In this document: positions 1 through 9,500 of the stretch, piece after piece
Layout of the letters: the number at the start of each line of letters is the position of its first letter
Numbering within the stretch: position 1 is the first letter of the stretch
NCBI GenBank assembly: GCA_030068145.1
Contig: JAPJBO010000005.1
Span: forward strand, 124,001 to 188,000
Length of the DNA: 64,000 nt
Direction of reading: 5' to 3'
Source of the DNA: Diplonema papillatum
Lineage: Eukaryota > Euglenozoa > Diplonemea > Diplonemida > Diplonemidae
Notes under the pieces: generated by a model
The model's input: the letters and a program-made list of their open reading frames with translations, nothing else
Database searches by the model: none
What the model was told of the DNA's origin: nothing
Translations under genes and position numbers: made by a program

Positions 1-34
1 TTTCAAGGGATGCCTGCTCGCCCCGGCCGGAGAT

Positions 35-212
35 GCACGCGCACCGTCCCCGTTGCCCGGTACGTCGACGGCACCCGTGGCTGCGCCACGTTCCGCGTCG
101 GGTAAACGAACGACCCCAAATCCGCACGCGCACCGTCCCCGTTACCCGGTACGTCGACGGCACCCGTGGCTGCGCCACGTTCCGCGTCGGGTAAACGAAT
201 GACCCCAAATCC
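35..212. repeat. Tandem duplication, 2 x 89 bp
   Basis: Two adjacent copies, 35-123 and 124-212, differ at only a few bases. They are GC-rich and lie about 1 kb upstream of kinase A. No coding capacity or known family is recognised. Confidence 0.85.
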
Positions 213-1255
213 GCAACCGGAATCGCATCTATTCGTTGTGTGGAGCAGTCGATTCGAGGCATATTGCTGGCTCGAAACCCCCTTTTGTTTTGACCCTGGA
301 GACAGTCACTCCAGCTGGCTGGCCGCTTCCATTTAAACCAGCTAGGGGTTTGACCGCCACTTCAACTTCGACGACACTTCAGCTTGCTGTACCAGAATGC
401 TGTAAGCTTTCATTGACCTGTTTGAACGTCACCCAACAACCTTGTAGTTGCACCTCACCTCGTATCCAAGTGCACGATTAGCCTGTTTGGCGTCCCTTGT
501 TATGAAACTGTTTCCGTCGGGACTACCATTATCCCGCTTGCGATGTTTATCGTGTTAAGGAGGTAGTCCCTCAGCTCAACACAGCGGAGAAAGCAAACAA
601 ACACGGCTCCCCTTGCCCTTCCTCTCATCCTGGCGAGTGTTCCAGAGTGGGTGGGCCGGCTGTTTAGATGCTGCACCCATAGCACCGTTTTCGGGTGGAC
701 GTATTAATGCTAGAAATACGTAACTGAATGCCCGGCAAGTGTTGTAGACGTATGCCAGGGCACCACAATTCGCCTCCACACAACGACGATGACAATGACA
801 ACTTCGTCGTAGGGTCACTCAGGGAGATCCACCGAGCTGTTCACATGGCAGAGTCCAGCCTCAGAAGCTGGAGTTTGTGTAGGAGATAAACCCGACACGG
901 ATGTGCTCAATTCTGCGCCCGAAAAGCGGGCGTGTGACTGATCTGTCGGGGCACTACTAAAGTAGCCTCCACACCAGGTGCGATCCAGTGCCAACTGCAC
1001 GCCGGGGTCACACAGTTGATCTTCCACGCCTGCAACGGTAGTGTAGTGGGGCCCGTGTGAACAGTTGAGGTGCCGTATTTGTATCCATGCACCCTTGGGT
1101 GTGCGAGTGTCCGAATACGGGTTGCTACGTGGCGGCACGCAAAGAGACCGTAGACTGGGCGGACCCGGCAGCTGCCCCTTACAAATGAAATGTTGGCCAG
1201 GGAGAATTAAAAAAGAAGAAAAAAAAAAAAAGAAAATATAAAGAAGAGCAAAAAA
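213..1255. other. Upstream region of kinase A
   Basis: No supported gene is seen here. Short open frames on both strands lack coding character. An A-rich stretch of about 50 bases lies directly before the kinase A ATG at 1256. The promoter should be in this interval, but no TATA-like or other core element could be assigned. Confidence 0.4.
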
Positions 1256-4200
1256 ATGGCAACCAGCAATAACAGCAGCAGCAACCCCTTTTCCGTCGCG
1301 GACATCGACAAGGCGCTGAACGCGAAGAATACCGCTGGCCGCCCGCATGCGAGGCCGATAAGCGGCATCATGAGCGAGTTCAGGATTGTCCTGCGGAGTG
1401 AGGACAAGGACCCTGGCGTCCTCGGCAAGGGCAGCTACGGCACCGTCAGGCGGTATGCTTTCTTCCCCCGCCCGTCTAACACCTTTCTACTAACAATCTT
1501 GTGGGTTGCCCTTCAATGTATTGTGCAGGCTAAAAAGACGTAGGCAGCGTGTTTTTTTTTTTTTTTGGCAGCCCCCCTGAATATACATCGGGTAAATCAA
1601 GTGGGAAAAACGATCAACCGGCACGCACAAACTGTCTTTTTCGAAGAAGACTCGATGCTACATGCTTGAGAGGCAGTGTTCTGTCTAGACATTCAATAAA
1701 AGTTAAGATTTACCTCGGCGTAGGGTACTTCGCATACGGGACATGCTGCCGTCAGGTCGCAAGATTGCTTCATCGCAGTTTTGACCTTTTACTTCAACGG
1801 AGTTTACTTGGCTTACCCCCAACGAAAATAAACAACGCCAGAACAGAAACAGAAGCACCCCCTAAACGCGTTAGGGGACTTCACAAGGTTTCACAACGGA
1901 GTGACACAACACCCGAAACGAGCTGCACCCTCTCACTTTTCTCAACCCCCCGCCATACTCAAGCCTCTACGGTCAACCGGAGACTTTAAAATACCGACCT
2001 TCTAATCCACAAATAACGCTAGAAGACAAGCCAGTGCGTTTTAGCGAGTTGCAGTCACAAGTAGGGTACCGTGTGTTTTCAGTTGCTCAGACACGACCCT
2101 CTGCTGAAACGGGTGCTCCTGTGCTCTGGTAGCAGGGGTGGTCCTGGCTACGAACAACCGCCTGACTACCCCGACTGGCATGTTGTTTGTCTGCAGACAC
2201 TCGGGCTCTGCGCTGTTGCCGATGGCTTGCGCTGCGTCCGTTGAAAGTGTGGATCTGGCCCGGAGAAGTGAGGTCGCAACGAAGGGAAAGGCCGCACTCA
2301 GGGTAAGGGTGGGACACGCAACACTGCCATCACGGGAAGTAGTGTGGATTCAGGATCCTTACTGAAGCCACTTTTGTGTGTCATGCGACTCGGAACAGGG
2401 CTCAACTCTGTGGCCCAGATGGCGATTGCCAACCACGGTTGCTTGTACCAGGAGTTTGGAACAGCAAGCTGTTTAACTAGGTCATCTTGCACTTCGTTGA
2501 AAGAGTCGTTTTCAGCTCGGAGGAGTGAGGTTCGTATGCAGGGCGTAGGACAAGGGGTTAAGAGGAAGTAATGTGGATTCCATTCTCAGGTGATATATTC
2601 CGCCTGTGAACCTGGGACCTAGGTCATCTTGCGCTCCGTTGAAAGTGTCGTTCTCAGCCCGGAGAAGTGAGGTTAGTATTCAGGGTGTAGGACAAAGGGT
2701 TAAAGGGAAGTAGTGTGCATCCTCAGGTGAGATATTCCGTCTGTGAAGCCGGGACCTAGGTCATCTTGCACTCCGTTGAAAGTGTCGCTTTCTGCCCGGA
2801 GAAGTGAGGTTAGTATTCAGGGTGTACAACAAAGGGTTAAGGGAAATAGTGTGAATTCCATCCTCAGGTGAGATATTGTGCCTGTGTAGCCGGGACCTCA
2901 AACACACACGTACACGCCCATACAGGTATTCAAAGCTCGACTTGCCGCACCTTTCGCACATTCCGTCTGAAGCGGTTGCCATCAAGGAGATTCGGAAGGA
3001 GCGCATCACGTCGCAGAAGTCGCTGAAGCACATCATGGTCGAAGTGGCGGTGCTGCGCAAGCTGAAGCATCAAAACATCATCGCCTTGTACGATGTGATG
3101 CACACCGCCGAAAAGATCTACATCGTGATGGAGCTCTGCAAGGGCGGTGAACTGTACCACTTCATCGCGACCCGCATGACTGTCCAGCCCAACATCGCCG
3201 TCATCGTTTTGAAGCAGCTCTTGCAGGTGTGTTGCGCAGGATAAGAGTTCGGTTATCTCGATTCGTGGTGCTCTCAACCCGAGAAGAACATGAAAATTGA
3301 AAGTTCTTCAGCGGGGGGGGGGACTGCAAACGTTTTGTTATCTCGGCTCTTGGTGGCCTCTTAGCCCGAAAAAGAATGCGCAAGATGAAGATTTCGGTAC
3401 AGTTGTTGCCACGGAGAAACCTTCTTCGCTTCAGCCCGTTGAACGTGCGCTGCTGCAAGTAACAACCAGGATTCTCGGGGGAAGTTCAAGCTAATCCACG
3501 CACTGCAACAGACGCTGAGCTACATCCATGGGCAGCATGTCGTCCACAGGGACATCAAGCCGGAGAACATCCTGATAGACGACAAGGACTACCACATCAA
3601 GCTGATAGACTTCGGCTTGGCCAAGTACTGCGGCCCGACAGGGCATCCAGACTTCCCTCAATCCCCGTCTCCCGCCACCGCAGCAACCCCCGGCGGCTCG
3701 ATTGCCCTCAGCGGCTCCGTCACCCCGGGAGGTACTGTCCCACCGAGCCCTCTGATCGCGAGCACGCCTTGCGGGACTGATCTGTACCTTTCGCTGGAAT
3801 CGATTTGCGGCATCCTGCAGGGCCAGACGGGGCGCAAGCCGTGGATGTCCAGCAGAAGCAAGCTCCCGAAGGTCGACATTTACGCAGCGGTATTGCTGGT
3901 TTCATTTCTTTCAGTTTTTGATCATACGGTCTCGGGCAGCAGTCGGTTCCGAGACTGACAGGTCCCCTAGACGGAGCAGCCTGTGCCTGATGAGCTGTTG
4001 TATGGACATACACTCCAGCTGCTTGCGCTGCTTGCGAAAGTTGCTGCTGCGAGTGGCGAGATCTGGCCTTGTGATGATGAGGCTGAATGCACACCGAAGC
4101 GGGGTTGTTCGAGCCGCGTTGGGCGGAGGGCGCCATATGGCCAACCGCCACATCATTATGGGACACGAACCTTTCGCGACACAGACAATGTTCAAAGCAA

Positions 4201-6498
4201 CGGTTGCAAGCATGCAACGAACAACTCCAAACTCGCAAACTCAAACAGGGAGTCATCGTCTACGCCATGTTGCTCGGAAGACTGCCCTACCGGTCGGGCT
4301 ACCGTCAACAGCCGCAGCAGCCACCACCGCGCGGCCCCGCAGTCCGCCAGCAGCGCCTCACTGACATCAAAGACCTGATGAACCACGGCTTGCAGTTCCC
4401 GATGTTCGCGCAACATCTGCCTCTCGAAGCCCTGGAGGTCTGTGCTCGCACTTCAGTTTGCGAACCCGCGCTGTTACCTGTAGTATCTGGCCCACCCTCC
4501 GTGTATAAGATCGCCGCGGATTCTCGGTGGTTAATCGGCGCGCCACGGGACACCCCACTTTCAGGTTTCAGCAAAAAGCTGAGCCGGTCCGTCCCTATCT
4601 TTTGAAACTGCATCGAAGTGAATCGCAGTCCACCACGGTCTATCAGGTCCATCTCTAGTCCCTAGAGCTGCATCGAATTGCCCGGTGCTGTATTCTTCGG
4701 TCTATCACGGTCTATCAAGAGGGGGTGGACCGGCTCACGAGAAATCATCCCCCTTCCACTCGCCACCGATTGCGGGTCCGGGGGGACCCTGTCTCCGCTT
4801 CTAGAATCTCTTTACAAGTTGGCGACAACTAACCAGTGTTCGCGCTCAGGAAAAAAGCGGCTGATTTCAGCCGGGAATAGTTGAGTTGCAGCTCTTGTCA
4901 AAGATAGATGGAAAAAAGAAGGTGTTTTTATTCTTCGCTTTTTCTCACGAACGGGGGGGTCGGTCCTGCTTTTGGCTTTGTAGGTTGTCCCGACTCCCCA
5001 ATTCGTGGTTAGCACAAATCCCTGCAGTATTAGCATACTTTCAAAAAGAAATTCTTGAAAGACTGACCGGCTGATGGTCAGCCGGCTGACTTTTGGAAGG
5101 TCTGCGATCAGACGGGTTTTGCGACAACATCTTGATTCACAACTTGCCCGGCTTGTGCATCAAGCTGATTCCGCTCCATCGGCGGCATAGCCAAAGCTTA
5201 CACTGTTGAAAACCGGCTGGTTTTGCGCGCGTCTGCCGGTAAGAAAAAGAGGCTCGAATTTAATCAGCCGGCAAGCCGGCTGATCGCGCGCACACTGCAA
5301 CTAACACGTGAAAAAACTAAAACAAAAATACGCACTTCTTTCTTTTCGAAGAAAAAAAAAGAATTTTTTTTTTTAGCAGCAAACAGTTCACACATAAACT
5401 ACAGCTAGGTCTACAACCAGTTGCTGAGTTTTCACCACTACTACTACACCTGCTGTTGCCAAACCTTCTCTTTCTACTACCCGACCCTCCCCATCGCACG
5501 TCCTCCTCAACCTAAAAGAAAGTAAGAACGCATATTACAGACCGATACGAGCTGCATGGCAACCCCTGCTCAACATGCATGCGCGTGGGGGGCCCAAGGC
5601 TAAATTCAAAGCGAATTTCTTCTTGGTGTCGGTCGCAACACTTACAAACATGGCTAGCCGTAGTTAAAGTGTATAAGCATACCTACTACCCTCATACCAC
5701 CCGCCTCACAGCCTCAATGGTCAACCGGAGACCCTAAAACACCGAACCTCTAAACCACAATAAACGCTAAAAAAAAAAAGCCTGCAACAAAAACCGACGA
5801 ATACGCAGTGCGTTCGCGAGCTGATGCAGAACGACCCCAACATCCGGCCGAGCGCCGAAAGAGCCCTCCAGCATCCCTGGTTCAAAGACGTGAAGACCCC
5901 GAACCGCGTTCCAGCTGCGCTGCAGGGAATTCTGGGCAAGAACGTGGTCGATGTATGTTTCCCCGTTTCTATTCAACGCGACCCCTGAGAGCCTCGTAGT
6001 CTTTGGGTTAGAATGCCAAAACAATCAGTGGCGATAATCTGCACGGTGCTTTTTGAGTTGTGCCTCTCCTGATTGCGGGAGTCAGAAAGCCTGTCTCCGG
6101 TTCCAGTTCCGGTAGTACGAGAGGAACTCCCGTTCTAGTCCCTGGTATCTCTACAGTTGTTAGATCGGACAGTGCCGTGATGCTACCAATGAACGCCGGA
6201 TTTTTTTGTGTTAACAATGCATTGTTGGTACTAAAAATTAGTAGTTGGCAGCGTACTAAAAGCAACTCACCAAATCAGGTGAAAAGCCGCTAGTGCGCAC
6301 AAACAAACGGAAGCGCCATACTAATTTTTTAATGTTTAGGCAGAACACTGCCGCTCATGCATTCCGGTGCTAGCATCAAGTCTTCTTCAAAGAGAGTTGA
6401 AGTATGGTTACAAGTTACCTGAGGAGGAGAAAGAGAATACCCCGTATTGCTGTCGGAATGCGCCGGCCCGATGGGCTCTCTCTCCATCAGTAGGGTAT

Positions 6499-6539
<41 letters not shown>

Positions 6540-9500
6540 GCAGTTTTGGGGCAAACCCCCTCGACGACCAACGGGAGTTCCTCTCGTACTACCCCGTATT
6601 GCTGTCGGAATGCGCTGGCCCGATGGGCTCTCTCTCCATCAGTAGGGTATAACCAACGTGCCTCACGACGGTCAAATCCAGCTCACGCTCCCTGTTAGTG
6701 CCCTCCGTTTGAGGGCTTCGGCTCACCAGCCAGGTGGGCTGCCCACACGCAGGCGCCCCTTCAGCGAAAGCTGAACTGTCTCACGACGGTTAAGGCAAGA
6801 CTTTCGCGAGACGGTCCGAAACACCACCCGATCCGCCCACACACAGGTACCCAGCACTAAAAACGCGTTCCGCATGTCCGCACTCCCGCTGCCGCCCAAG
6901 AAGAACCGCAGGCAGCCAGTGGCCGCTCCCACCGTCCTCATCACCTCGTCCGGCACCGGGTATGTCGCGCTGTACATAGTAGTTTGTTGAAAGCATAAAG
7001 AGGGGGGTCTGCGTTCAAGAGCGAAACATGAGACGAAGAACGAGGTGCACACAATACCGCGGTGAAAAAACACAGGGGGCTAGTCCCAAGGTTTTATACC
7101 CTACTTCGGGAGCCGTACACTCCCCTTTTTCCCTCTTTCTATTTTGCATCCCTTTCCTAGACAACATCTTCCTCGAAGAAGACTTGATGCTAGCATCAAC
7201 CATGCATGGTGCTCTGCCTAAACATTAAACTAAGATTTTCCCCCCTTTAGCAGTAGTACTGCAGCAAATAGCTGACGAGACCTCTTGAGTCGGAACACCG
7301 AACGTATTCTGATGCAGGAGCCCCCTTTCGTGAGAAAAAGCGAACGTACATGGTGGTATACAAATCGCAAATCTAGAAGTCTTGCAGGAGTTGGGTAGGT
7401 GCCCCACTTTCTATTGAGTTTTTACGTGGCTAGGGGGGCCCACATACCCCCTTTTTTTTGGGACAAAAATTATAAGAGGTGGTTGCTCAAGCTTTTCGTG
7501 CCGCGGAAAACTTTGTTGCCTTTATACATGTTCCCCGGATGTTGCCCCACATTTTTCCTCCCCAGATTGGCTGATTTTCGAGCCTCCAGATGAACATCGT
7601 ACTTTTCATGGACGGTTTACTGGGGAAATGCACTTAGCGTTTTTTTTGCCCAGATACCATTTTTTTGAGATTTTCGCAATCATGGGATTTGAGCTAAAAA
7701 CCCACACCTTCCTCCCGAAAACATCATTTTTTCTAGGTGTAATGCCATATTTTGGACAGCTCGTGCATTTTGGCGACCTCTTTCACCATCCAAAAATCCA
7801 CTTATGGTGGTGCCAGTCTATCTCAAGAGTTTGCAAATAATGCGGTGTGGAAGGTGGGATAGCTCAGGAAACTGCAAAACGCGCCACCTAGAGGGTGGGT
7901 TAGCTCGGGAAATTGTGATTAGCGCGGTGTAGAGGGTGGGATAGCTCAGGAATCGAAAAAATCGTCATCTGAAGGGTGGGATAGCTCGGGAAATCGCAAA
8001 AAACGCGTTCTAGAGGGTGGGATAGCTCGGGAAATCGCAAAAAACGCGTTGTAGAGGGTGGGATAGCTCAGGAAATCGCAAGAATCGTCACCTGGAGGGT
8101 GGGATAGCTCGGGAAATTGCAAAAAACGCGTTCCAGAGGGTGGGATAGCTCGGGAAACTGCAAAAAGCGCGTTGTAGAGGGTGGGATAGCTCGGAAAATC
8201 GCAAAAAGCGCATTGTTGAGGGTGGGATAGCTCAGGAAGTTGCAAAAAGCGCGTTGTAGAGGGTGGGATAGCTCGGGAAATCGCAAAAAACGCGTTCTAG
8301 AGGGTGGGATAGCTCGGGAAATCGCAAAAAACGCGTTCTAGAGGGTGGGATAGCTCGGGAAATCGCAAAAAACGCGTTGTAGAGGGTGGGATAGCAGGAA
8401 ATCGCAAGAATCGTCATCTGGAGGGTGGGATAGCTCGGGAAATTGCAAAAAACGCGTTCCAGAGGGTGGGATAGCTCGGAAAATTGCAAAAAGCGTGTCC
8501 TAGAGGGTGGGATAGCTCAGGAAGTTGCAAATGACACCATCTAGAGGGTGGGATAGCTCGGGAAATCGCAAAAAACGCATTGTTGAGGGTGGGATAGCTC
8601 AGGAAGTTGCAAAAAGCGCGTTGTAGAGGGTGGGATAGCTCGGGAAATCGCAAAAAACGCGTTCTAGAGGGTGGGATAGCTCGGGAAATCGCAAAAAACG
8701 CGTTGTAGAGGGTGGGATAGCAGGAAATCGCAAGAATCGTCACCTGGAGGGTGGGATAGCTCGGGAAATTGCAAAAAACGCGTTCCAGAGGGTGGGATAG
8801 CTCGGAAAATTGCAAAAAGCGTGTCCTAGAGGGTGGGATAGCTCAGGAAGTTGCAAATGACACCATCTAGAGGGTGGGATAGCTCGGGAAATTGCAAAAA
8901 ACGCATTGTTGAGGGTGGGATAGCTCAGGAAGTTGCAAGTAGCACCATCTAGAGGGTGGGATAGCTCGGGAAATCGCAAAAAACGCGTTGTAGAGGGTGG
9001 GATAGCTCAGGAAATCGCAAGAATCGTCACCTGGAGGGTGGGATAGCTCGGGAAATTGCAAAAAGCGCGTTCCAGAGGGTGGGATAGCTCGGGAAATTGC
9101 AAAAAGCGTGTCCTAGAGGGTGGGATAGCTCAGGAAGTTGCAAATGGCACCATCTAGAGGGTGGGATAGCTCGGGAAATTGCAAAAAACGCTTTGTTGAG
9201 GGTGGGATAGCTCAGGAAGCTGCAAGAAACGCATTGTTGAGGGTGGGATTGCTCAGGAAGTTGCAAAAAGCGCGTTGTAGAGGGTGGGATAGCTCAGGAA
9301 GTTGCAAATGGCACCATCTAGAGGGTGGGATAGCTCGGGAAATCGCAAAAAACGCTTTGTTGAGGGTGGGATAGCTCAGGAAGCTGCAAAAAACGCATTG
9401 TTGAGGGTGGGATAGCTCAGGAAGTTGCAAAAGGCACCATCTAGAGGGTGGGATAGCTCGGGAAATTGCAAAAAACGCGTTGTAGAGGGTGGGATAGCTC

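Noticed and set aside
1549-1989. A 146-codon plus-strand frame in kinase A intron 1
   Set aside because: Composition is not coding-like, it spans repeat R1, and it starts in a T-run; no paralogue preserves it.
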